A DNA stretch of 36,146 nt from UBA1227 sp045642705 (GTDB lineage Bacteria; Bacillota; Clostridia; Oscillospirales; Acutalibacteraceae), in contig JAZUJK010000012.1 in assembly GCA_045642705.1 (NCBI GenBank), positions 1 through 36,146 on the forward strand, given 5' to 3'. Each line of letters opens with the position of its first letter. Within the stretch, counting starts at the first letter, position 1. The notes beneath the pieces are model-generated. The model had not been told where the DNA came from, ran no database searches, and saw nothing but the letters and a program-made list of their open reading frames with translations. This document shows, piece by piece, positions 1 to 6,188 of this stretch. The position numbers and the translations under genes are program-made.

Positions 1-95
1 AATATACGGTCTCCAATACCTTCTGGAGTTTCCATCCACTTACCTTGACAGTACAGTTCAACACATTCTTTTTTAAATTCATAACTATATCGCAC
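1..95 (-). CDS. Transposase N-terminus (partial, runs off window)
   Basis: Reading leftward from a GTG at 95, an open frame runs to the window edge and starts with residues like (M)RYSYEFKKECVELYCQGKW, followed by METPEGIGDRI. This resembles the N-terminal helix-turn-helix segment of IS3-type/OrfA-like transposases, which often begin RYSYEFK..CVELY..GKW..TPEGI. Only 31 codons are present, so family and integrity cannot be judged. A GGGG-rich sequence precedes the start but no classic ribosome site is seen. A 14-bp hairpin and a TGTACCCC terminus lie just upstream, consistent with an element end. Recognition is from memory of the family, not from a search. Confidence 0.6.
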   Translation of the reverse strand, partial: MRYSYEFKKECVELYCQGKWMETPEGIGDRI

Positions 96-101
96 AAAAA
101 C

Positions 102-133
102 ACCCCGCTTACTGGTTGTCCAGTAAACGGGGT
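102..133. repeat. Hairpin at the end of the insertion sequence
   Basis: Arms ACCCCGCTTACTGG (102-115) and CCAGTAAACGGGGT (120-133) pair over 14 positions with one G-T type mismatch around a TTGT loop. On the minus strand the outer edge reads TGTACCCC, and many insertion sequences begin with TG, so the element boundary is probably near 136. The hairpin lies between that edge and the transposase start, where such structures can stop outside transcription from entering the transposase gene. The opposite end and the target duplication are outside the window. Confidence 0.55.
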
Positions 134-162
134 ACATATCAGGGTGCTTTTCATTTCATTAA

Positions 163-1119
163 TTATTTGAATTTAGCTTTCTCAATTGTGTTATAGCAAG
201 ATTTTTCCATAGATGCATTGCTGCTTACAGTGTCCTCTTTATATAGCCCATCAACATAGGTTTTAAAATCGTCGCCTGCCATAGCTGCAAGTATTGTCGA
301 CTGATATGTATTAAAGAGGCTTGAGCCATCTATCTTTTGAACAAGGAATATAAAATCTTCTGATGTGATAATTGTGATTTCACCACTGTTCAGTGCATGA
401 ACTTTATTGAAGAAATCTTCTGTATAGAGTTCGCTGCCTTTTTTCATGACAGTTATATCCATCTCAGAATCTGGATTTTCGCCTAGTGATGTGAGATATT
501 CTGCATTTACTGTATCAATTGTAACATCATCTTTTATCTTGGCTTTTAGATCCTGGAAGGTCTTGATTGTTGCATCGTCCTCTTCCTTTTCACCAGTGAG
601 ATATGCATTGATCACTTTAAATGCTATATAATTTTCATTGTAATATGCCTTTTGTGAATCAAGGCTCTTCTCGTTTTCTCCGCCTTTTCCGTATACAAGA
701 GTTGTGAGCTTCTCTGCATACTTGTCGCTTGTCATGACCTTAGTAAGTGTCTCTTTGCTCACGCCAATTTTTTCATAATACTTTTTATATACATTCCAGT
801 TATTATTTACATCTGTTGCAATTTCTGCCTTTTCAGATGAAGAAAGAGCAGCATTTCTTCTATTAAATTCCGTATTAATCTTGATATATCGAGTTGCAAG
901 AACTTCCGCATCAGCTATCGCTTGCTCCTCGCTATAATCACTGCCCTTAAACTGCATTGTTTCATCGAGATAGAAAGCGAAAACATCCGTTGGGACCTTA
1001 GCATTTCCAACAGATAATATTGCTTTCTCATCATTCTTGTTTTTGTTACAAGCAGTGAGAGAAAATGCAAGTAAAGATATTAAAATTAGCAGCAATGTAG
1101 TTTTCAAAATGTTTTTCAT
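163..1119 (-). CDS. SurA/PrsA-like lipoprotein (putative foldase or chaperone)
   Basis: 318 residues. A signal peptide with a basic start (MKNILK), a hydrophobic core and a lipobox LTAC places Cys24 as the lipidated residue, so the protein is expected to be anchored outside the cytoplasmic membrane. The mature part begins with a SurA-N-like segment (ILSVGNAKVPTDVFAFYLDE), a long helical region, and a C-terminal part (about residues 200-275) whose spacing resembles a degenerate PpiC/parvulin domain. Catalytic residues of a rotamase cannot be assigned, so it may act only as a chaperone. It has its own promoter, whose -35 lies in the terminator of the 5S gene upstream. The IS end lies only about 27 bases past its stop codon. 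Confidence 0.7.
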   Translation of the reverse strand: MKNILKTTLLLILISLLAFSLTACNKNKNDEKAILSVGNAKVPTDVFAFYLDETMQFKGSDYSEEQAIADAEVLATRYIKINTEFNRRNAALSSSEKAEIATDVNNNWNVYKKYYEKIGVSKETLTKVMTSDKYAEKLTTLVYGKGGENEKSLDSQKAYYNENYIAFKVINAYLTGEKEEDDATIKTFQDLKAKIKDDVTIDTVNAEYLTSLGENPDSEMDITVMKKGSELYTEDFFNKVHALNSGEITIITSEDFIFLVQKIDGSSLFNTYQSTILAAMAGDDFKTYVDGLYKEDTVSSNASMEKSCYNTIEKAKFK

Positions 1120-1153
1120 ACATTTGCCTCTATTCCTAAATTTATTAAAGTGA

Positions 1154-1182
1154 ATTATACCCTAATGGATAAAAAAAAACAA
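1154..1182 (-). promoter_or_regulatory. Promoter of the lipoprotein gene, overlapping the 5S terminator
   Basis: On the minus strand a TTGTTT -35 (1177-1182) and a perfect TATAAT -10 (1154-1159) are 17 bases apart, with the start codon 35 bases further on. The -35 falls in the distal arm and T-tract of the 5S terminator. Confidence 0.6.
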
Positions 1183-1204
1183 CCAGCCATAAGACTGGTT
1201 GTTT
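1171..1204 (-). terminator. Terminator of the 5S rRNA gene
   Basis: Arms AAACAACCAG (1177-1186) and CTGGTTGTTT (1195-1204) pair perfectly around an 8-base loop and, on the minus strand, run into nine Ts (complement of 1171-1179). It begins a few bases after the 5S 3' end. Confidence 0.85.
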
Positions 1205-1211
1205 TAATTCG

Positions 1212-1328
1212 TGTCGGCATCGACCTATCTTCCCGGGAGGCTGCCCTCCGAGTATTTTCGGCACTGATGAGCTTAACTACCGTGTTCGGGATGGGAACGG
1301 GTGGACCCTCATCGTCATAGACACCAAC
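1212..1328 (-). rRNA. rrf: 5S ribosomal RNA, stand-alone copy
   Basis: The minus strand carries the conserved 5S core (GGGTCCACCCGTTCCCAT, then CCGAACACGG and GTTAAGC). Terminal helix I can be formed by TTGGTGTC (complement of 1320-1327) with GATGCCGA (complement of 1214-1221). Length is close to the usual 117 bases; ends are good to a few bases. No 23S rRNA sequence lies upstream. Instead a promoter lies immediately upstream and a terminator immediately downstream, so this copy is transcribed separately from any rrn operon, or by read-through from mnmA, which points the same way. Confidence 0.9.
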
Positions 1329-1342
1329 TAGCGACAAGTGAT

Positions 1343-1371
1343 AATATAACACACGCATATTTAGAATGCAA
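1343..1371 (-). promoter_or_regulatory. 5S rRNA promoter
   Basis: Minus-strand TTGCAT (1366-1371), a 17-base spacer, and TATATT (1343-1348) sit about 15 bases before the 5S 5' end. Confidence 0.6.
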
Positions 1372-1461
1372 GCATTTTTTTCAGAAATTCTAAAAAACTT
1401 GCAAAATAGTATAAATTGCGTATATATTATAAATGTATTATATATAAGAGCAGGTGCATTT

Positions 1462-1584
1462 ATGAAAAAATCAGTACAAGCAATTCTTGGAATTTCTATC
1501 TCTCTTGGAATAATTTTAGTTGGCACTTTAATTGGTCTCACAATCTGGGCCAACAGACCACGTGGAGTTAGAATCGAATTATAG
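1462..1584 (+). CDS. Small single-span membrane protein (hypothetical)
   Basis: 40 codons: a short basic N-terminus (MKKSVQ), one hydrophobic span of about 24 residues (ILGISISLGIILVGTLIGLTIW), and a basic tail (ANRPRGVRIEL). AGGTG at about 1452 is a plausible ribosome site, and TTGCGT/TATATA-like promoter elements lie upstream, divergent from the 5S promoter. The last six bases overlap the 3' end of mnmA on the opposite strand. I do not recognise a family. The basic-hydrophobic-basic layout and upstream signals make it more likely real than chance, but it is short. Confidence 0.45.
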   Translation: MKKSVQAILGISISLGIILVGTLIGLTIWANRPRGVRIEL

Positions 1585-2607
1585 GATAAATCCTCCACCT
1601 ATTACAATATCATTATCATAAAAGACAGCGGATTGACCTGGTGTTACAGCCCTCTGAGGCTCATCAAATACTACCAGTATCTTATCTTCCTTAGGAATCA
1701 GTGTCGCAGGAGATGGCTGCGCACGAAATCTAATTTTTACCTTCGCATGTGTCTCATCGCAGAGAGGCCTTCCGCTGATAAAACTTAAATTTTCCACAAG
1801 AAATTCTCTTGTCCGTTGAAAACCGTCAGGCGCTAAAACGACTTCATTCGTTTTGGCGTCTATTTTTGTTACAAACATTGGCTGACCAAATGCCATGCCA
1901 AGTCCCTTTCGCTGGCCAACAGTATAATGAATAATTCCTCTATGCTCGCCGAGAATATTGCCATCGAGATCTACAAAATTGCCGCTCTTATCCTCATAGT
2001 CGCTATATCTATGGATAAATCCTGCATAATCATTATCTGGGACAAAGCAGATTTCCTGGCTATCCTTCTTATCTGCAACAGGCAAATGATATTGCTCTGC
2101 GAGAGCGCGCGTATCGAGCTTCTCGAAACCTGCGACTGGGAACATAACATGTTCCAGTTGTCGCTGGTTCAGTCTGTATAGGAAATAGCTCTGATCCTTA
2201 GCACTGCTCGATGCGCGCAGTATATACTCGCCGCCTTGCTGCTCGACCTGGGCATAGTGCCCAGTCGCGACGCAGTCGGCGCCGAGTTCCAGTGCTCTAT
2301 CAAGCATGGCGCCAAATTTGATAAACTGATTGCATACGATGCATGGATTTGGCGTACGACCTTTTTTATATTCCTCTACGAAATATGAGATAACATATTT
2401 ATCAAAGTCCTCGCGAAGATCTATCTTATAGAAAGGTATATCGAGGACTTTTGCTATTTTTTCAGCCTCTTTTGACGTAACCTTTTCATCATTTTCCGTG
2501 AGAACTAGGTTGATTCCGGAGACGTTATATCCTTTATCCATAAGCATGGCCGCAGTAACGGAAGAGTCCACTCCACCGCTGAGACCAACGAATACTTTTT
2601 TGTCCAC
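1579..2607 (-). CDS. mnmA: tRNA-uridine 2-sulfurtransferase MnmA
   Basis: 342 residues, the usual length. The enzyme adenylates and thiolates U34 of tRNA Lys/Glu/Gln in the cytoplasm, receiving sulfur as a persulfide. The PP-loop SGGVDSS is at residues 10-16, the catalytic pair is Cys89 (NPCIVCN) and Cys187 (SQEICFVPD), and GQRKGLG precedes the C-terminal beta-barrel. The chosen start is GTG at 2607, seven bases after GGGAGG; an ATG five codons upstream at 2622 overlaps that ribosome site and is unlikely. With mnmE and mnmG also in this window, both halves of the cmnm5s2U34 modification are encoded nearby. No terminator is seen after it, so transcripts may run into the 5S gene. Confidence 0.95.
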   Translation of the reverse strand: MDKKVFVGLSGGVDSSVTAAMLMDKGYNVSGINLVLTENDEKVTSKEAEKIAKVLDIPFYKIDLREDFDKYVISYFVEEYKKGRTPNPCIVCNQFIKFGAMLDRALELGADCVATGHYAQVEQQGGEYILRASSSAKDQSYFLYRLNQRQLEHVMFPVAGFEKLDTRALAEQYHLPVADKKDSQEICFVPDNDYAGFIHRYSDYEDKSGNFVDLDGNILGEHRGIIHYTVGQRKGLGMAFGQPMFVTKIDAKTNEVVLAPDGFQRTREFLVENLSFISGRPLCDETHAKVKIRFRAQPSPATLIPKEDKILVVFDEPQRAVTPGQSAVFYDNDIVIGGGFIL

Positions 2608-2674
2608 GACCACACCTCCCATAAGGTAATAGAGAATTGTATCATACTAAAATCATATATGCAATATATTTTTC

Positions 2675-2704
2675 TTGCATTATTATGTAGAAATATTATA
2701 TAAT
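2675..2704 (+). promoter_or_regulatory. Candidate promoter of the PHP gene
   Basis: TTGCAT (2675-2680), an 18-base spacer, TATAAT (2699-2704), in the 141-base AT-rich gap divergent from mnmA. Confidence 0.45.
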
Positions 2705-2748
2705 AATTTTGTATATTTTGACTTTTTTATTTTAATGGGGGAATAGTC

Positions 2749-3651
2749 TTGTCGGCAGATTTACATTGTCACACACGTTTGTCAGACGGTTCGCTTGGAA
2801 TAGAAGATTTAATCCTTCTTGCTAAGCGCAGTGGGGTCGACACAATAGCTATAACAGATCACGATTGTCTTGCTGGTACTGTTAGAGGAAAGATTATTGG
2901 TGAGCGTCATGGAATTAATGTAATCCCAGGCGTTGAGCTTTCCGCTTTCGATACCGAGCACAACAAACGTGTTCATATCTTATGCTATCTTGCGGAAAAC
3001 CCTGATAGACTAGAAGGTCTCTGCAAACGCAGTTCTCTTGCTAGAAGAAAAGCAAGCCAGCTTATGATGGTTAAGGCAGCTCAGCGCTATCCAATTTCTT
3101 CTGAACTTATTATCAAATGTGCTGCAGGTTCAACAAATGTTTATAAGCAGCATATTATGCATGCTCTTATGGAATGTGGTTATACAACTTCTATATTCGG
3201 AGACTTGTTTACAGAACTATTCTCATCAAGTAGCCCTGACAATATCAATGTTACCCCTAAATATCCAGAGCCTCTCGAAGTGCTCGAGGCTATTCATGAA
3301 GCAGGCGGTATAGCAGTTCTTGCTCACCCAGGTTTCTATGATAATTTTGATTTAATAGATACACTTATAGCGAATGGTCTTGATGGTCTTGAAGTTTGGC
3401 ATCCAGAGAATTCTGAAGAACAGACAGAGGAACTTATTAAAATCGCTAAGAAGAATGGTTTGCTTATGACTGGCGGAAGCGATTTCCACGGTCTCTATAG
3501 TGCCAAGGTTACACATCTTGCTGACTTTATTACACCAGATGAAAACCTTACAGCTCTTCTCGGTTATCAAGCCAAGAAACGTCGCGCACGTAAGAAAGCA
3601 GAAAAGGAAGCACTTGCAGCTGAGGCTGCAGAGGCAGAAGCTACAGAATAA
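2749..3651 (+). CDS. PHP-domain phosphoesterase
   Basis: 300 residues. The metal-binding motifs of the PHP family appear in order: LHCHTRLSDGS near residue 5, AITDHD near 35, PGVELS near 63, AHPG near 193, and GGSDFHG near 243. Related proteins are 5'-3' exonucleases/3',5'-nucleotide phosphatases (TrpH/RNase AM type), and the length fits that group rather than histidinol phosphatase or DNA polymerase PHP domains. The start is TTG at 2749 after GGGGGA. The last 25 or so residues are rich in Lys, Arg, Ala and Glu and lie outside the catalytic domain. It is followed after 24 bases by an unknown gene that probably shares its transcript. The substrate is not shown by the sequence. Confidence 0.85.
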   Translation: MSADLHCHTRLSDGSLGIEDLILLAKRSGVDTIAITDHDCLAGTVRGKIIGERHGINVIPGVELSAFDTEHNKRVHILCYLAENPDRLEGLCKRSSLARRKASQLMMVKAAQRYPISSELIIKCAAGSTNVYKQHIMHALMECGYTTSIFGDLFTELFSSSSPDNINVTPKYPEPLEVLEAIHEAGGIAVLAHPGFYDNFDLIDTLIANGLDGLEVWHPENSEEQTEELIKIAKKNGLLMTGGSDFHGLYSAKVTHLADFITPDENLTALLGYQAKKRRARKKAEKEALAAEAAEAEATE

Positions 3652-3675
3652 GCGCAGAAAGAAAGGAGGATTACC

Positions 3676-4239
3676 ATGCCAGTAAAAGACGATAGCGATG
3701 TTAAGATTTTTATACCTTCAAAGCGCGCAGATAAAGATGGCGGTGTCCTCTCTTATGTAGAAGGAATGAACCATCACCGTCAAAACGGTAATGTAGAAAA
3801 AGCAAAACAGCTTGGTGAATATATCGCTGAACTTGCATTTGAAAGTGGACTTTCTGAAAATATCTCAGATGAGATTTTCTTCACTGACGAGTTCTATTCT
3901 CAGCTATGTGCACTTATGCTTTTCTCAGCAGAGGCAGCTCTAAACTACTACCTCCCATCACAGCAACTATCAGCAACTGCAATCAATTCTCTCCATGAGA
4001 GACTTATTGAGAAGAATCACCCTGTATATGATAATGTTATGAGCAGCCCTGCTTTCTCATTCTATTATCTCAGTGTTAGAAAGGGTGGCACCGATATTCC
4101 AACAGATATTGGCGAAGCATTTGCTATGCTCTGTCGCCAAGAAAACAATGATAAATTCATTGCCCAAGGCAAGAATTTATATTCAATGATTTTGGGCGTA
4201 ATTGAGGCTAAAATCATCGATCTAAAGTTTGAAAATTAA
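3676..4239 (+). CDS. Hypothetical protein, probably co-transcribed with the PHP gene
   Basis: 187 residues; I do not recognise a family. A strong ribosome site AAAGGAGG lies before ATG. The sequence is soluble and mostly helical in character, with no signal peptide, membrane span or obvious metal or nucleotide motif. Regions worth noting are FFTDEFYSQLCALMLFSAEAALNYYLP near residues 72-98 and PAFSFYYLSVRKGG near 120-133. It ends just before a strong terminator, closing a two-gene unit with the PHP gene. No function is proposed. Confidence 0.75.
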   Translation: MPVKDDSDVKIFIPSKRADKDGGVLSYVEGMNHHRQNGNVEKAKQLGEYIAELAFESGLSENISDEIFFTDEFYSQLCALMLFSAEAALNYYLPSQQLSATAINSLHERLIEKNHPVYDNVMSSPAFSFYYLSVRKGGTDIPTDIGEAFAMLCRQENNDKFIAQGKNLYSMILGVIEAKIIDLKFEN

Positions 4240-4244
4240 ATATG

Positions 4245-4284
4245 AAAAAAGAGTTTGTTAAATAATTGACAAGCTCTTTTTTTA
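4245..4284 (+). terminator. Terminator after the PHP/unknown gene pair
   Basis: Arms AAAAAAGAGTTTGT (4245-4258) and ACAAGCTCTTTTTT (4269-4282) pair with one G-T mismatch around a 10-base loop and end in a T-run. Confidence 0.8.
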
Positions 4285-4293
4285 ATGTATAAT
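4266..4293 (+). promoter_or_regulatory. Strong promoter of the Fe-S scaffold/GGGtGRT unit, nested in a terminator
   Basis: A perfect TTGACA (4266-4271) and a perfect TATAAT (4288-4293) are separated by 16 bases. The -35 lies in the loop and descending arm of the upstream terminator, and the T-run forms part of the spacer. Confidence 0.75.
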
Positions 4294-4343
4294 CTTATAG
4301 TAAATATTATTACCCACATAAACACGAAAGGAGTTTTTGACAA

Positions 4344-5036
4344 ATGAATTACACATCAGAAGTTGAAAACATGTGCGTTGTTGCTAAGGGACCAAACCAC
4401 GGTCCTGCTCCTATTCCTGAAGAAGGAAAATGGGTAAAAGCATACGAAATTAAGGACATTTCTGCATTCACACATGGTGTGGGTTGGTGTGCTCCTCAGC
4501 AGGGCGCTTGCAAACTCTCACTCAACGTTAAAAACGGAATTATCGAAGAAGCTCTCGTTGAGACAATCGGTTGTTCAGGTATGACACATTCAGCTGCTAT
4601 GGCTGCTGAAATTCTTCCTGGCAAGACAATCCTCGAAGCTCTCAATACAGACCTTGTATGTGATGCTATCAATACAGCTATGCGTGAGCTCTTCCTTCAG
4701 ATAGTATATGGCCGCTCACAGTCTGCATTCTCAGATGACGGTTTGTCAGTTGGTGCTGGACTTGAAGATCTCGGTAAGGGTCTCCGCTCTCAGGTTGGTA
4801 CAATGTATGGTACTAAGGCTAAGGGTGTTCGTTACCTCGAGATGGCAGAAGGCTATGTAACTCGTATCGCTCTTGATAAGGACGATCAGGTTATCGGTTA
4901 CGAATTCGTATCACTTGGTAAGATGACAGACTTCATCAAGAAGGGCGACACACCAAACGAAGCTTATGAAAAAGCAATGGGTACATATGGACGTTTTGCT
5001 GACGCAGCAAAATATATTGACCCACGTAAAGAATAA
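4344..5036 (+). CDS. Iron-sulfur scaffold-like (NifU/IscU-related) protein
   Basis: 230 residues. Residues 45-92 resemble the IscU/NifU N-terminal scaffold: Cys49 and Cys56 (GWCAPQQGACKLSL) followed by ETIGCSGMTHSAAMAAE, where Cys77 aligns with the second scaffold cysteine of IscU. The third IscU cysteine (in an HC pair) is not seen at its usual place; Cys106 (TDLVCDAI) is a possible substitute. The C-terminal 100 residues are extra relative to IscU. No cysteine desulfurase or suf genes are adjacent. It is followed after 19 bases by the GGGtGRT gene, a pairing I recall from Clostridia, where this protein is named a scaffold by similarity only. The ribosome site is AAAGGAG; start ATG. Confidence 0.75.
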   Translation: MNYTSEVENMCVVAKGPNHGPAPIPEEGKWVKAYEIKDISAFTHGVGWCAPQQGACKLSLNVKNGIIEEALVETIGCSGMTHSAAMAAEILPGKTILEALNTDLVCDAINTAMRELFLQIVYGRSQSAFSDDGLSVGAGLEDLGKGLRSQVGTMYGTKAKGVRYLEMAEGYVTRIALDKDDQVIGYEFVSLGKMTDFIKKGDTPNEAYEKAMGTYGRFADAAKYIDPRKE

Positions 5037-5055
5037 TTAGAAGGAGGATTTTAAA

Positions 5056-6054
5056 ATGGCATTATTTGAAAGCTATGAACGCCGCATTGATAAAATCAAT
5101 GGCGTACTAAAAGAATATGGCATTTCTTCTATTGAAGAATGTAAAGAAATCACTCTTTCTAAGGGTGTTGACATTGATAAAATCGTTCGCGAGACTCAGC
5201 CAATTTGTTTTGAGAATGCAGTTTGGGCTTACACAGTAGGTTCTGCAATTGCAATCAAAACTGGTTGCACGAAGGCTGCTGATGCAGCAGCTGCAATCGG
5301 CATCGGTCTCCAGTCATTCTGCATCCCTGGCTCTGTTGCCGAGAACCGCAAGGTTGGTCTCGGTCACGGCAACCTCGGCAAGATGCTCCTTTCAGAGGAG
5401 ACCGAGTGCTTCTGCTTCCTCGCTGGACACGAGAGCTTTGCAGCTGCAGAAGGCGCAATCAAGATTGCGCTTAACGCTAACAAAGTTAGAACAAAACCTC
5501 TCAAGGTTATCTTGAATGGGCTCGGCAAGGATGCCGCAATGATCATCTCTCGTATCAATGGTTTCACATATTGTCAGACAGAGTTTGATCCATATACAGA
5601 GACAGTTAAAATTGTAAATGAGATCGCTTACTCAGATGGCGACCGCGCTAAGGTGCGTTGCTATGGTGCAGATAATGTTCCAGAAGGCGTTGCTATTATG
5701 AGACTTGAAAACGTTGGTGTTTCAATCACTGGTAACTCAACTAACCCAACTCGTTTCCAACATCCAGTTGCTGGCACATATAAGAAATGGTGTGTTGAGA
5801 ATGGCGTTAAATATTTCTCAGTTGCATCTGGTGGTGGCACAGGCCGTACTCTTCACCCAGATAATATGGCAGCTGGTCCTGCATCATATGGTATGACTGA
5901 TACAATGGGTCGTATGCATTCAGATGCTCAATTTGCTGGTTCATCTTCAGTTCCTGCCCATGTTGAAATGATGGGACTTATCGGAATGGGTAACAACCCA
6001 ATGGTAGGCGCAACAGTTGCATGTGCAGTTGCTATTGAAGAGGCAATGAAATAA
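5056..6054 (+). CDS. GGGtGRT family protein
   Basis: 332 residues; the family's name motif GGGTGRT is present at residues 259-265 (ASGGGTGRTLHPDN). The family is widespread in anaerobic Clostridia and has no established function that I know of. Other glycine-rich and conserved-looking stretches are IGIGLQSFCIPGSVAENRK (about residues 80-98), VGLGHGNLGKM, FLAGHESFAAAEGA and LIGMGNNPMVGATVA near the C-terminus. No membrane span or signal peptide is present. It has a strong AAGGAGG ribosome site, lies 19 bases after the Fe-S scaffold-like gene, and is closed by a terminator, so the two form one unit driven by a near-consensus promoter. Confidence 0.9.
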   Translation: MALFESYERRIDKINGVLKEYGISSIEECKEITLSKGVDIDKIVRETQPICFENAVWAYTVGSAIAIKTGCTKAADAAAAIGIGLQSFCIPGSVAENRKVGLGHGNLGKMLLSEETECFCFLAGHESFAAAEGAIKIALNANKVRTKPLKVILNGLGKDAAMIISRINGFTYCQTEFDPYTETVKIVNEIAYSDGDRAKVRCYGADNVPEGVAIMRLENVGVSITGNSTNPTRFQHPVAGTYKKWCVENGVKYFSVASGGGTGRTLHPDNMAAGPASYGMTDTMGRMHSDAQFAGSSSVPAHVEMMGLIGMGNNPMVGATVACAVAIEEAMK

Positions 6055-6067
6055 TTAAAATACACAT

Positions 6068-6104
6068 GACCTCCGTTCAATTTTCTTGGACGGAGGTCTT
6101 TTTT
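6068..6104 (+). terminator. Terminator after the GGGtGRT gene
   Basis: Arms GACCTCCGTTCAA (6068-6080) and TTGGACGGAGGTC (6086-6098), 13 pairs with one G-T, five-base loop, then a T-run. Confidence 0.88.
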
Positions 6105-6118
6105 ACAAATCAAACCTA

Positions 6119-6147
6119 TTGCATATATTTATATAAAATAGTAAATT
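6119..6147 (+). promoter_or_regulatory. Candidate promoter of the flavin oxidoreductase gene
   Basis: TTGCAT (6119-6124), a 17-base spacer and TAAATT (6142-6147), 41 bases before the ATG. Confidence 0.45.
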
Positions 6148-6188
6148 TATATAGTAAGCTTTTTCGGCAAAAACAAGGGGGAGATAAT

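Noticed and set aside
1155..1598. Open frame across the 5S gene on the minus strand
   Set aside because: It translates 5S rRNA, its promoter and terminator; no protein similarity.
6066..6188. Longer flavin oxidoreductase starting at 6066
   Set aside because: The extra 41 residues would be encoded by the upstream terminator and promoter region, are unlike the family, and lack a ribosome site; ATG at 6189 has AAGGGGGAGA.
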